From positions 1,831,537-1,895,536 of the forward strand of contig NZ_JABTEX010000002.1 in NCBI RefSeq assembly GCF_015711645.1: a stretch of DNA of 64,000 nucleotides, written 5' to 3'. Source of the DNA: Planomonospora sp. ID82291 (lineage in GTDB: Bacteria > Actinomycetota > Actinomycetes > Streptosporangiales > Streptosporangiaceae). Under the pieces are notes generated by a model. The model was not told where the DNA came from. It did no database searches and worked only from the letters and a program-made list of their open reading frames with translations. This document shows, piece after piece, positions 42,187 to 51,213 of this stretch (positions are counted from its first letter, which is position 1; each line of letters begins with the position of its first letter). A program made the translations under genes and the position numbers.

Positions 42187-42488
42187 ATTGGTGGAGCGCT
42201 CACCGGAGCCGCCCGATGTCCAGGTCGCCGCGCTGGGCGATGTCCTCGGCGGCCGTCGGCCACTCCGCGATGGCGGTGTTTCCGTCGCCCCGCCGCGACC
42301 GGAACGAGGTGCGCATCGCCGGGAGTGCCGGTGCACCCGTCCCTCCCGGGCGGCCCCGTCCCATCTGCCGGAACGCCCCGGCCCCCGGCGTGCGGCGCCG
42401 GGGCAAAGAGGGAGCCGCCCGCCCGGCGGGAAACGGGCGGTGGCAGGATTGCCCCGTGCCAACCGGGGAAACGGCGAGGGGAGTGGTA

Positions 42489-43106
42489 GTGGATCAGACC
42501 GAGGATCCGCTGGAGGAGGACCGCCTGCCCCCCGGGCAGTACGTCCCCAGAGGGCGACCGGTGATCCACTACGGCAGGGTTCCGACCTTCCGCCCGGAGA
42601 CGTGGGAGCTGCACGTCATGGGGGCGACCGCGTCCGGTGAGCCGCACCGCTTCTCCTGGGAGCGCTTCTCCGGGCTGCCCCGCACGACGGTCCTGGCGGA
42701 CCTCCACTGCGTCACCAAGTTCTCGATCATGGGCAACGAGTGGTCGGGGGTGTCCGCGGCCACGCTGCTGGAGATCGCCCCGCCCGCGCCCGGGGCCGGG
42801 CACGTGATGATCTGGGGCGAGTACGGCTACAGCGCCAACGTCCGGATGAGCGACTTCGTCAGGGAGCGCACCCTGCTGGCGATGGAACTGGACGGCACGC
42901 CCCTCTCCCCGGAGCGCGGCCACCCGGTCCGGGCGGTCGTCCCGCACCTGTACGCGTGGAAGAGCGTCAAGTGGGTGCGCGCCGTGGAGTACCTGCTGGA
43001 GGACCGTCGCGGCTTCTGGGAGGAGCGCGGCTACCACAACATCGCCGATCCGTGGCAGGAGCAGCGCTACTCGTACCAGGAGGAACCGGGCGAAGGGCCG
43101 CTCTGA
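42489..43106 (+). CDS. Molybdopterin-dependent oxidoreductase (sulfite oxidase/MsrP-like)
   Basis: A 205-residue soluble protein with the sulfite oxidase molybdopterin fold: RPVIHYGRVPTFRPETWELHV, the molybdenum-ligand cysteine in LADLHCVTKFS, and the closing WKSVKWVRAVEYLLEDRRGFWEERGYH. It is a compact version without signal peptide or haem domain; the usual substrate is unknown. Start: GTG at 42489 follows GAGGGGAG; a GTG at 42459 would add ten residues. Downstream is a LytTR regulator, 145 bases away. Confidence 0.88.
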   Translation: MDQTEDPLEEDRLPPGQYVPRGRPVIHYGRVPTFRPETWELHVMGATASGEPHRFSWERFSGLPRTTVLADLHCVTKFSIMGNEWSGVSAATLLEIAPPAPGAGHVMIWGEYGYSANVRMSDFVRERTLLAMELDGTPLSPERGHPVRAVVPHLYAWKSVKWVRAVEYLLEDRRGFWEERGYHNIADPWQEQRYSYQEEPGEGPL

Positions 43107-43250
43107 CCCGGCGGCGGGACATCCAGGGCGCGGCGGCGGCCGGGGGCCGCAGGGGGGTGGCCCGGGCCCCGCTCCCTGCGGGCGGAGAGCGCGGGTCGAT
43201 GCTCGGCATGTCGCTTGCGGTCCGGGTGCCCAGTGGGCAACGTGTGGGCC

Positions 43251-44009
43251 ATGCTGCGCGTCTTGGCCGTCGACGATGATATCCCCGCCCTGGAGGAGCT
43301 GGCCCGCCTGCTCCGTCGGGATCCCCGCATCGAGCGCGTCTCCACCGCCTCCGGCGGCGTCCGTGCGCTCCAGGACATGGTCGCGATGATCGGCACGGGG
43401 GAACGGCTGGACGGCGTCTTCCTCGACATCCGGATGGCCGGTCTCGACGGCCTGGACCTGGCCAGGCTCATCACCGGCTTCCCCCATCCGCCCCGCCTGG
43501 TCTTCGTCACCGCCCACGGGGAGCGCGCCGTGCAGGCGTTCGAACTGGGGGCGGTGGACTACGTGCTCAAGCCGGTGCGCGCCGACCGGCTGGCGGAGGC
43601 CGTGCGGCGGCTGGAGGCCGCGCTGCCGGCGGCGCCCGCGCCCGCGCCGGGCCCGGAGGACGTCATCCCGGTCGAGCTCGGCGGGCGGACCCGCTTCGTC
43701 CCCCGCCGGTCGGTGCGGTTCGCCGAGGCCCGGGGGGACTACGTGCGGCTGCACACCGTCGACGGCAGCTATCTCATCCGCATGTCGCTGGCCGCGCTGG
43801 AGCGGCGCTGGTCCGGTGCGGGGTTCATCCGCATCCATCGCAGCACGCTGGTCTCGGCGCGGCATGTCGAGGAGATGCGCTTCGACGGGGGCAGGGCCGT
43901 GCTCCAGGTCGGTACCGAGACGCTGCCGGTCAGCCGGCGCCACACCCGGCAGGTCCGCGAGCAGCTGATCCGTCAGTTCCAGGACGGGCCGCCGGCCGCC
44001 AGGACATGA
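43251..44009 (+). CDS. LytTR-type response regulator
   Basis: A 252-residue regulator: receiver domain (AVDDDIPALEEL, phosphorylated aspartate in GVFLDIRMAG, LKPVRADRL lysine) and a C-terminal LytTR DNA-binding domain (VRFAEARGDYVRLHT, FIRIHRSTLVS). Members usually work with a LytS-type kinase and control transport or wall genes; no such kinase is adjacent, so it is an orphan in this window. ATG at 43251 chosen; a GTG three codons earlier is possible. Confidence 0.9.
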   Translation: MLRVLAVDDDIPALEELARLLRRDPRIERVSTASGGVRALQDMVAMIGTGERLDGVFLDIRMAGLDGLDLARLITGFPHPPRLVFVTAHGERAVQAFELGAVDYVLKPVRADRLAEAVRRLEAALPAAPAPAPGPEDVIPVELGGRTRFVPRRSVRFAEARGDYVRLHTVDGSYLIRMSLAALERRWSGAGFIRIHRSTLVSARHVEEMRFDGGRAVLQVGTETLPVSRRHTRQVREQLIRQFQDGPPAART

Positions 44010-44013
44010 GCCG

Positions 44014-44169
44014 ATGATGGTGGGTGTGGAGTCTTCCGGCGGTGTGGACGACCGTTCATCGCGGGAGGACGACCGCTCGTCGTGTCGCCACTCTCCGCAC
44101 ATCGATAACTACACACCGTTGGCCGCGCTGCTCGGAAAGCCGGTCTCCCCTGCTCGGACGCGCCCATAG
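44014..44169 (+). CDS. Possible small protein of 51 residues
   Basis: An open frame starting five bases after the LytTR stop, ATG at 44014, ending TAG at 44167. The sequence is hydrophilic (many Ser, Asp, Arg) and ends NYTPLAALLGKPVSPARTRP. No family recognised and no ribosome site of note; its closeness to the upstream gene is the only support. May be chance or a decayed start of a transporter gene. Confidence 0.2.
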   Translation: MMVGVESSGGVDDRSSREDDRSSCRHSPHIDNYTPLAALLGKPVSPARTRP

Positions 44170-44445
44170 TGTTCCTGCATCGGAGAGCCGACCACCCGGC
44201 CAGGGGGGACGGAGCCGCAGGGCTCACAGGATCTGGCGGGTGGAGTTCCGGGTGGGCGGTGGTGAACGGCCGCCCGGCCGCCGGACCCTGAACCCGGGGG
44301 GGAGGGTCCGGCGGTCTCCGGTGCGAGGGGGACGCCCGCGACGGCTCGCGGGCCGAGGTGTGATCCGGCCCCACGGGGGCGGCCGGATCACGGGCCCGGC
44401 GTCCACCGCATCCCCGGCGGCGGGGTGTCCCGGCGCCGCCGGGGC

Positions 44446-44510
44446 GGGCGGCAGGACCCCGCGGTGAGGCCGGGCGGCAGGACCCCGCGGTGAGGCCGGG
44501 CGGCAGGACC
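44446..44510. repeat. 26-bp tandem repeat, 2.4 copies
   Basis: Two perfect units beginning GGGCGGCAGGACCCCGCG (44446-44471, 44472-44497) and a partial third, downstream of the endonuclease IV stop (minus strand). The surrounding 44170-44605 has no other recognisable feature. Confidence 0.92.
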
Positions 44511-44605
44511 GGGTGGGGGAGCAGGACGGCGGCCACCGGAGCGTGACGGGGCCGCGGCGCATGGGGCGGGAAGAGCGCGGTGCGGGGAGCGCGGGCGGGG
44601 AGGGA

Positions 44606-45448
44606 TCAGAGCCCGTCGCGGAGCTTCTTCAGCAACTCGATGTCCTCGCGGTGCTTGTCGGCGCCGCCGGGGGTCTCGATGCAGAGCGGGATCCCGGCGG
44701 CGGCCGGGTGGCGCATCAGCTCGGCGAACGCCTCGGCGCCGATGTGGCCCGCACCGATGTTCTCGTGCCGGTCCTTCTTGGAGCCGCACACGTCCTTGGA
44801 GTCGTTGGCGTGGATCAGCCGGAGCCGGCCCGGCGCGAGCGCGTGCAGGCGGTCGAGGGTCTCCCGCACGCCGTCCGCCGTCGACAGGTCGTGGCCGGCG
44901 GCGAAGGCGTGGCAGGTGTCCAGGCAGACGCCGGCCTTCGGGTGCCAGTCGAGCGCCGCCAGGTAGGGTTCGAGCTCCTGGACGGTCGCGCAGAGCATCC
45001 CGCCCTGCCCGGCCATCGGCTCCAGGAGCAGGTCGGGGCCGTCGTCGGGGAGCTCCTCCAGCAGCGGGAGCAGGCGCTCGCGCAGCTGGCGCAGGGCCTC
45101 CTCGCGGGTCTGGCTCACCGCCGACCCGGTGTGCACGACCAGCCCCCTGGCGCCGATGGCGGCGCTGCGCAGCAGGCCGTGCCGTACGGTCGCCACCGAC
45201 TTCTCCAGGGTGTCGGCGCTGGGCGTGCCGAGGTTGACGAGGTAGGGGGCGTGCACGAAGGTCACCGTGCCCGACGCGCGGAGCAGCTCGTCCTGGGCCG
45301 GGTCGCCCGCGGCCAGGGCCCAGCCCCGGGGGTTGGTGACGAACACCTGGATCATCTCGGCGCCGATGTCCGCGGCGGACCGCAGTCCGCCCTTGGCGAG
45401 GCCTCCGGTGACGGAGACGTGCCCGCCGATGAGGGAGAGAGAAGTCAT
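44606..45448 (-). CDS. nfo: Endonuclease IV (AP endonuclease)
   Basis: A 280-residue TIM-barrel DNA repair enzyme that cuts abasic sites using three zinc ions. Zinc ligands are visible in order: GGHVSV, FVHAPYLVN, VVHTGS, LLLEPMAG, CLDTCHAFAAG, LIHANDSK, RHENIGAGHIG and LCIETPGG. The ATG at 45446-45448 lies ten bases after a TAGACT box, so the leader is at most a few bases. Divergent from glycerate kinase. Confidence 0.95.
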   Translation of the reverse strand: MTSLSLIGGHVSVTGGLAKGGLRSAADIGAEMIQVFVTNPRGWALAAGDPAQDELLRASGTVTFVHAPYLVNLGTPSADTLEKSVATVRHGLLRSAAIGARGLVVHTGSAVSQTREEALRQLRERLLPLLEELPDDGPDLLLEPMAGQGGMLCATVQELEPYLAALDWHPKAGVCLDTCHAFAAGHDLSTADGVRETLDRLHALAPGRLRLIHANDSKDVCGSKKDRHENIGAGHIGAEAFAELMRHPAAAGIPLCIETPGGADKHREDIELLKKLRDGL

Positions 45449-45585
45449 GATGCCGCTCAGTCTAGGCGCTGACGCCGTCCGGATCTGAGAGGTGCGCCCG
45501 GCGGGGGCAGGGGCTCGCACCCGCCGACGAGGTCGGATCCCGGTCAGGACGAATGTGATGATGGTGCTCCACATCACCGGATTCC

Positions 45586-45630
45586 GGGCGTGCGGCCCTG
45601 CCCGCTCGCACCGGGCAGGGCCGCACGCCC
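45586..45630 (+). other. Perfect 19-bp hairpin in the glycerate kinase leader
   Basis: Arms GGGCGTGCGGCCCTGCCCG (45586-45604) and its exact complement (45612-45630), 7-base loop. It lies between two divergent start codons, so it ends no upstream gene; it must act within the glxK leader (attenuation, stability) or as a DNA site. It ends 25 bases before the TTG start. Confidence 0.8.
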
Positions 45631-45655
45631 TGTGATTCTCCACCAGGGAGCAAGG

Positions 45656-47026
45656 TTGTCTGAGCCGTCGGGGCACATCGTCATCGCCCCGGACAAGTTC
45701 AAGGGATCGCTGACCGGAGCCGAGGTCGCCGCCCGCGTCGCGGCGGGTCTGCGCCGGTCCGAGCCGGATGTCGCCGTGGTCGCGCTACCGGTGGCCGACG
45801 GCGGCGACGGGACCGTCGACGCCGTCGTGGCCTGCGGGTTCGAGCGCGTGGAGGTCCAGGTGACCGGACCGGTCGGCGAACCGGTCCGCGCCGCCTACGC
45901 CTGGCACCCGTCCGGTGCGCCGGGTCCGTCCGGCCCGGCGGCGGCGGAGGCGCCCGGCGCAGGCGTGCCGACGGCGGTGATCGAGCTGGCCGAGGCCTCC
46001 GGGCTGCGGCGCCTGCCGCCCGCGGGGACCCGGGTGGAGACGCCCGCCGAGGTCCCGGCCGCCGGGACGCCCGTCGCGACTCCTGCGGCGGAGGCATCGG
46101 CGGAGGCATCGGCTGTGGCGTCGGCTGTGGCGTCGGCGGGTCCGGCGGGTCCGGCCGCGCACGGCGGGGTCAGGCTCGCCCCGCTCACCGCGACCAGCCG
46201 CGGCACCGGTGAGCTCATCGCGCACGCCGTACGGCGCGGCGCCCGCCGGATCGTCCTCGGCCTGGGCGGCAGCGCCTGCACCGACGGCGGCACCGGGATG
46301 ATGGCGGCGCTCGGCGTGCGCTTCCTGGACGCGGACGGCCGCGACCTGCCGCCCGGCGGAGCCGCCCTGCGGGACCTGGCGCGGATCGACACCTCCGGGC
46401 TCCTGCCGCTGGACGGCGTGGAGGTCGTGGTGGCCTGCGACGTGGACAACCCGCTGCTCGGTCCGTACGGCGCCGCCGCCGTCTACGCGCCGCAGAAGGG
46501 CGCCACCGGCGAGGAGGTGGCGCTGCTGGAGTCCGCGCTGGCCCGTCTGGCCGCCGTCGCCGCGCACACCCACGGCCTGACCGGCGCGATCGAGCACGAC
46601 GGCGTCGTCCGGCCGATGGGCGTCGCCGCGCAGCCGGGGGCCGGGGCCGCCGGAGGCGTGGGATTCGCCGCGGTGGCCTTCCTGCGGGCCGACATCCGCC
46701 CCGGCATCGAGTACCTGCTCGACCTGCTCGGTTTCGAGCGGTGGCTCGGCGGGGCCCGCCTGGTGGTCACCGGGGAGGGCTCGCTGGACGAGCAGACCCT
46801 GCGCGGCAAGGCCCCGGCCGGGGTCGCCGCCGCCGCGGGCCGGGCGGGCGTTCCGGTCGTCGCGGTCTGCGGCCGCCGCACCCTCGGCGACGACGAGCTG
46901 CGGGCGGCCGGCATCCGGGCGGCCTACGCCCTCACCGACCTCGAACCCGACCCGGAGCGCTGCATGGCCGAGGCGGGTCCCCTGCTCGAACGCCTCACCG
47001 CCGGGCTCGCCGCCGACTGGCTCTGA
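45656..47026 (+). CDS. glxK: Glycerate kinase (GlxK/GarK family)
   Basis: A 456-residue kinase making 2- or 3-phosphoglycerate from glycerate. Conserved blocks: VIAPDKFKGSLTGAEVA, VADGGDGTVDA, LTATSRGTGELI, GLGGSACTDGGTGM, VACDVDNPLLG, VTGEGSLDEQTLRGK. Family members are about 380 residues; the surplus is an Ala/Pro/Thr-rich insert (about residues 95-165) from imperfect 12-base repeats. Start is TTG at 45656 with GGGAG five bases upstream; no ATG/GTG fits better. A 19-bp hairpin lies just ahead. Confidence 0.9.
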   Translation: MSEPSGHIVIAPDKFKGSLTGAEVAARVAAGLRRSEPDVAVVALPVADGGDGTVDAVVACGFERVEVQVTGPVGEPVRAAYAWHPSGAPGPSGPAAAEAPGAGVPTAVIELAEASGLRRLPPAGTRVETPAEVPAAGTPVATPAAEASAEASAVASAVASAGPAGPAAHGGVRLAPLTATSRGTGELIAHAVRRGARRIVLGLGGSACTDGGTGMMAALGVRFLDADGRDLPPGGAALRDLARIDTSGLLPLDGVEVVVACDVDNPLLGPYGAAAVYAPQKGATGEEVALLESALARLAAVAAHTHGLTGAIEHDGVVRPMGVAAQPGAGAAGGVGFAAVAFLRADIRPGIEYLLDLLGFERWLGGARLVVTGEGSLDEQTLRGKAPAGVAAAAGRAGVPVVAVCGRRTLGDDELRAAGIRAAYALTDLEPDPERCMAEAGPLLERLTAGLAADWL

Positions 47027-47060
47027 CCGCCCGCGCTCCCGCCTCCGAGCGGCTGCGCCG

Positions 47061-47092
47061 CTCCGCCATCCTCCATTCGGAGGATGGCGGAG
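47061..47092. terminator. Terminator hairpin after glxK
   Basis: A perfect 14-bp stem (CTCCGCCATCCTCC at 47061-47074 with 47079-47092) and ATTC loop, 35 bases after the stop, without a T run. Confidence 0.75.
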
Positions 47093-47196
47093 GTCGTCCG
47101 CCCGCCGGTGAATCGCGCACCGTCGCACGATCCGGCGGCCGGGGCCCTCCTCGCACACTCGATGAGAATCCAACGAGCTGAGGACGAGGAGAGGAC

Positions 47197-48339
47197 ATGG
47201 TCTCCACCCTGGGACTGCGGCCGGTCGGCGAGGGGGAGCGCACGCTCGCCCCCGACCTCGCCAGAGGGGTCATGCTGGCGCTGATCGCCGTGGCCAACTC
47301 CGCCCTCTACCTGTACGGCCGCCCGTACGGCATGCGGCAGCACATCATCGAACACGACCTGCCGGACCGGGTGGCGACGGCGCTGACCATGACGCTCGTG
47401 GACGGACGGGCCTACCCGATGTTCGCCGCGCTGTTCGGCTACGGCATGGTGCAGATCTGGAACCGGCGGCGGGACGACGCCGAGGGACGACGGGTCCTGA
47501 AGCGGCGGAGCCTGTGGCTGCTGGTGTTCGGGGCGGTCCACGCCGTGCTGCTGTTCTCGGGGGACGTGCTCGGGGTCTACGGGCTGCTCGGGCTCGGGCT
47601 GTGCCGGCTGCTGCGGGTGCGCGACCGGACCCTGCTGGTCCTGGCCGGAGTCTGGCTCGTCCCCGTCGCCCTGCTGTCCGCGCTGGCCTACAGCACGCCC
47701 CGCGCCACGGCGGAGCGGAGCATCTTCTGGTCGCTCGCGGTCGAGGACCCACTGGCGGCGCTGGCGCTGCGGCCGTTCGAGTGGGTGATGACCCCGGTCG
47801 GGATGACGGGCGTGTTCACCGCCGCGCTCGTGGGCGCCTGGGCGGGGCGGCGTGAGCTGCTGGCCGCACCGGGAGCGCTGGTGCGGCGGGCCGCGGTGTG
47901 GGGGCCGCTCGCCGGGGCGCTTGGAGGACTGCCCGTGGGCCTGGCCGCGACCGGGTTCCTGGAGGCGGGCGGACCCGCCGCGGTGATGGCGCTCAACGCC
48001 GTCCACGCGGTGTCGGGCATCGCCGCCGGTCTGGGATACGCGGCCCTGATCGCCCTGCTCGCGCGGCGGATCGGGACGCGCCGCGGACGGCTGGTGACCG
48101 CGCTGTCGGCCTGCGGCCAGCGCTCGATGACGAGTTATCTTCTCCAGTCGGTGGTGTTCACGGCGCTTCTGCCCCCTTATACGATCGGGCTCGGCGGCAG
48201 TCTGGGATCGGCCGCCACGGTCGCGCTGGCGGTCGGCACATGGGCCGCGACGGTGGCGGCGGCCGAGTCCATGCGCAGGGCCGGGGTGCGCGGGCCCGCC
48301 GAGACGCTGCTGCGGCGCCTGGCCTATCGGCACGGGTGA
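47197..48339 (+). CDS. DUF418 family integral membrane protein
   Basis: A 380-residue protein with about eight to ten hydrophobic segments. The N-terminal LAPDLARGVMLALIAVAN matches the DUF418 start (xxDxLRGxAL), and the C-terminal ACGQRSMTSYLLQSVVF is the family signature. Function unknown; some relatives resemble acyltransferase-type membrane proteins. GAGGAGAGG ribosome site. The kinase gene starts 13 bases after its stop, so it forms an operon with the two-component pair and may be the sensed or controlled element. Confidence 0.88.
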   Translation: MVSTLGLRPVGEGERTLAPDLARGVMLALIAVANSALYLYGRPYGMRQHIIEHDLPDRVATALTMTLVDGRAYPMFAALFGYGMVQIWNRRRDDAEGRRVLKRRSLWLLVFGAVHAVLLFSGDVLGVYGLLGLGLCRLLRVRDRTLLVLAGVWLVPVALLSALAYSTPRATAERSIFWSLAVEDPLAALALRPFEWVMTPVGMTGVFTAALVGAWAGRRELLAAPGALVRRAAVWGPLAGALGGLPVGLAATGFLEAGGPAAVMALNAVHAVSGIAAGLGYAALIALLARRIGTRRGRLVTALSACGQRSMTSYLLQSVVFTALLPPYTIGLGGSLGSAATVALAVGTWAATVAAAESMRRAGVRGPAETLLRRLAYRHG

Positions 48340-48352
48340 GGGTGAGGGCGGC

Positions 48353-49582
48353 ATGCTGCGGTTCCAGAACTGGGACGGGGTATGGCGCGCCCTGCCGCTC
48401 GCCCTCCTCGGGATGGCGACCCTGATCGTGGTGACCGACCCGTCGGTGCCGTGGCGCGGCAGGGCCGTCACGGTGGCGCTGGCCGCCGCCGTGGCGGTGT
48501 GGCACTGGTGGATGGTGCTGGCGCACCCCGGCTGGCCGGAGCGGGTGCTGGCGCCGATGGCGTGCTATTTCGCCGGGCTCCTCGCCCTGACGTGGGTGCT
48601 GTCCTTGCGCCACCCGGCGTACGGGCTCCTGGTGCTGGGCTGCTTTCCCACGGCCTTCGCGGTGCTCCCCGGCCGGTACTCCTATCTCGGCGTGGCGGCC
48701 ACGGGGCTCGTCGTCGTGGGCGGTCCCGCAGCCCTGCTGGACGCCGGAAGCCCCTGGCCGGTCGTGTCGGCGTTCGGCGGGGCGGCGCTGGCGGCGTTCA
48801 TCGGCTGGAGCATCAGGACGCTGGAGGCCGAGGTCGAACGCCGGCACGCCGCCAACCGGGCGCTGGAGAGCGCGAACCTCAACCTCGCCCGGCTCGGGGA
48901 GGAGAACGCCGAGCTGCAGGGCAGGCTGCTGGCCGCGGCCCGCCTGACCGGTGTCGCCGGGGAGCGCGGACGGCTGGCGAGGGAGATACACGACACCGTC
49001 GCGCAGGGCCTGGCGGGCATCGTCATGCAGCTCGAGGCCGCGGAGGAGGCCGCCGCCGACGCCGACGCGGTGCGGCGGCGGCTGACCGTCGCCCGGAACC
49101 TCGCGAGGGAGAGCCTGACCGAGGTCCGCCGCTCTCTGGACGGCCTGCGGCCCGGGCCGCTGGCGGAGACCCGGCTGCCCGAGGCGTTGTCGGCGCTGGT
49201 CTCCGGCTGGAGCGCCGCGCACGAGCTGCCCGCCGCGCTCACCGTCACCGGCACCGTCCGGCTGCTGCACCCTGAGGTCGAGGTGACCCTGTATCGGGCC
49301 GTGCAGGAGGCGCTGGCCAACGTGGGCCGGCACGCCGGAGCCCGGAAGACCGGCGTCACCCTGTCGTACATGGAGGATGTGGTGGTGGCCGACATCCGGG
49401 ATGACGGAGGGGGGTTCGATCCCTCCGGGGTGGCCGGCGGAGGCTTCGGGCTCACCGCCATGCGCCAGCGGGCGGTCCGGCTCGCGGGGAGCGTCGAGGT
49501 GGAGTCCGCCCCCGGCCAGGGCACCGCGATCAGCGTGACGGTCCCGGCGATCCCCGCCGAGGCCGGGCGGGAGGCGATGTGA
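48353..49582 (+). CDS. NarL/DesK-type sensor histidine kinase
   Basis: A 409-residue kinase: about five hydrophobic segments (residues 10-155), a coiled linker, HisKA_3 with phosphorylated histidine in AREIHDTVAQGLAGIV, and HATPase with N-box YRAVQEALANVGRH, G1 IRDDGGGFD and G2 GFGLTAM. Complete and apparently active. Partner regulator follows 70 bases downstream. Signal unknown. Confidence 0.92.
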   Translation: MLRFQNWDGVWRALPLALLGMATLIVVTDPSVPWRGRAVTVALAAAVAVWHWWMVLAHPGWPERVLAPMACYFAGLLALTWVLSLRHPAYGLLVLGCFPTAFAVLPGRYSYLGVAATGLVVVGGPAALLDAGSPWPVVSAFGGAALAAFIGWSIRTLEAEVERRHAANRALESANLNLARLGEENAELQGRLLAAARLTGVAGERGRLAREIHDTVAQGLAGIVMQLEAAEEAAADADAVRRRLTVARNLARESLTEVRRSLDGLRPGPLAETRLPEALSALVSGWSAAHELPAALTVTGTVRLLHPEVEVTLYRAVQEALANVGRHAGARKTGVTLSYMEDVVVADIRDDGGGFDPSGVAGGGFGLTAMRQRAVRLAGSVEVESAPGQGTAISVTVPAIPAEAGREAM

Positions 49583-49652
49583 ACGGGCGGGCCGGGGACA
49601 CGATGGCGGACACGGTGGCGCCGCGAACGCGGTCGGCGAGAGAGGAGGACCC

Positions 49653-50276
49653 GTGCGCGTACGACTCGTGATCGTGGACGATCACCCCGTGGTCCGGGAC
49701 GGCCTGCGGGGCATGTTCGTGGAGCAGGCCGACCTGGAGGTCGTGGGCGAGGCGGAGGACGGCGAGCGGGGGCTGGCCGTGACCCTGCGGGAGCGCCCCG
49801 ACGTCGTGCTGACCGACCTGCGCATGCCCGGTCTCGGCGGAGCGGAGTTCATCGCGCTGCTGGCGCAGCGGGTGCCCTCGGCCCGGGTGCTGGTGCTGAC
49901 CACTTACGACGGCGACGACGACGTACTGCCCGCGCTGACCGCGGGCGCGGTCGGCTACCTGCTCAAGGACTCCCCGCGCGAGGAGGTCTTCCGCGCCGTA
50001 CGGGCGGCGGCGGTGGGGGAGACGGTGTTGTCCCCGACCGTGGCCGCCCGCGTGCTCAACCGGGTCCGCACGCCCGCTCCCGCCGAGCTGAGCGAACGCG
50101 AACGGACCGTGCTCGCCCTGGTCGCCCGCGGCTCCACCAACAAGGAGGCCGCCGCGGCGCTGTTCATCAGCGAGACGACGGTGAAGACCCATCTGGTGCA
50201 CATCTATACGAAACTGGGCGTCTCCGACCGGGCCGCGGCCGTGGCCACGGCCTACGAACGCGGTCTGCTGCCATGA
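49653..50276 (+). CDS. NarL/FixJ-type response regulator
   Basis: A 207-residue regulator: VIVDDHPVVRDGL, phosphorylated aspartate in VVLTDLRMPG, LLKDSPREE lysine, then the LuxR-type domain LSERERTVLALVARGSTNKEAA with TTVKTHLVHIYTKLGV. GAGGAGGA ribosome site before the GTG. Third gene of the DUF418 operon; it may control DUF418 expression. Confidence 0.93.
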   Translation: MRVRLVIVDDHPVVRDGLRGMFVEQADLEVVGEAEDGERGLAVTLRERPDVVLTDLRMPGLGGAEFIALLAQRVPSARVLVLTTYDGDDDVLPALTAGAVGYLLKDSPREEVFRAVRAAAVGETVLSPTVAARVLNRVRTPAPAELSERERTVLALVARGSTNKEAAAALFISETTVKTHLVHIYTKLGVSDRAAAVATAYERGLLP

Positions 50277-50322
50277 CGGCCCGGCGCGTCCACGACGGCG
50301 GCCGGTGCGCCGGGAATCGGCC

Positions 50323-51048
50323 TCAACCGGCCAGCCAGACGTAGCCGGCGAACCGGCCGGTCGGGCGCCGCCTGCGGTGGGAGAACAGCTCGGGCGACTC
50401 GATCGTGCAGCGGGCGTCGTGCCGTACGTCGCCGACCCCGGCCCGGGCGAGCTGCGCGGCGATGCCCGCGCGCAGGTCCACGGCCGGCGTGCCCCGCCGG
50501 GTGGTCGCCCAGGCCTCGGGCACCGCCGCGGCCACCTCGTCCCGCATCGCGGCGGGGACCTCGTAGCAGAGCCCGCACGCCGACGGCCCGACCAGGGCGG
50601 TCGTCCGCGCCGGCTCGGCGCCGCGCTCCGCCATCGCCGCGACGAGCGCGGGCACCACCCCGGCCACGGTGCCCGGCCGGCCGGAGTGCGCCGCCCCCAC
50701 GATCCCGGCGACCGGGTCGGCCAGCAGCACCGGGGCGCAGTCGGCCACCAGCACGCACAGCGCCAGTCCGGGGACGTCGGTGAAGGAGGCGTCCAGCGGC
50801 GGGGGATCCTCCCCGAACGGCTCGGTGACGTAGCGCACGCCGGCCCCGTGGACCTGCCGCATGACCACCACGCGGGCCGGGTCCACCCCGAGCTCCGCGG
50901 CCGTTGCGGCCCGGTTGCGCAGCACCGCTCCGGGATCGTCCCCGACGGCTCCGCCGAGATTGCGGCTGTCGTACGGCTCGGGGCTCACCCCGCCGTGCCG
51001 GTCGGTGAATGCGGCCTGGACGCCGGGGGCGAGCTGGATGCGGTTCAC
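50323..51048 (-). CDS. pgeF: Peptidoglycan editing factor PgeF (multicopper-oxidase-like DUF152)
   Basis: A 241-residue zinc enzyme of the YfiH/laccase-domain family, which in E. coli removes wrongly built muropeptides containing L-Ser. Active-site residues appear in MRQVHGAGV (His), VLVADCAPVLLAD (Cys), VGAAHSGRPG (His) and the closing DVRHDARCT and LFSHRR. TAGCCT lies six bases before the GTG start, so the message is leaderless. In Streptomyces pgeF usually follows ftsZ; that is not the case here. Confidence 0.9.
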   Translation of the reverse strand: MNRIQLAPGVQAAFTDRHGGVSPEPYDSRNLGGAVGDDPGAVLRNRAATAAELGVDPARVVVMRQVHGAGVRYVTEPFGEDPPPLDASFTDVPGLALCVLVADCAPVLLADPVAGIVGAAHSGRPGTVAGVVPALVAAMAERGAEPARTTALVGPSACGLCYEVPAAMRDEVAAAVPEAWATTRRGTPAVDLRAGIAAQLARAGVGDVRHDARCTIESPELFSHRRRRPTGRFAGYVWLAG

Positions 51049-51095
51049 CGGGGGAGGCTACCAGGGCCGGCGGGCCGGAGATTCCGGGCGGAGAA

Positions 51096-51160
51096 GGGCG
51101 GTAAGGGCCGGGAGGGGCGGTAAAGGGCCGGGAGGGGCGGTAAAGGGCCGGGAGGGGCGG
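51096..51160. repeat. 20-bp tandem repeat, three copies
   Basis: Units of GGGCGGTAAAGGGCCGGGAG (first copy one A short), lying between the PASTA kinase stop (minus strand) and the pgeF promoter. Confidence 0.92.
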
Positions 51161-51213
51161 CCCGGCGGGCTCCGGGTCCGTCCGGGACCGGTGCCTGCGG
51201 TGTCCGTCCGGGA

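Noticed and set aside
49405..49430. GGTTCGATCCC resembling a tRNA T-loop
   Set aside because: It encodes the G1 box (DDGGGFD) of the histidine kinase; no acceptor or anticodon stems lie around it.
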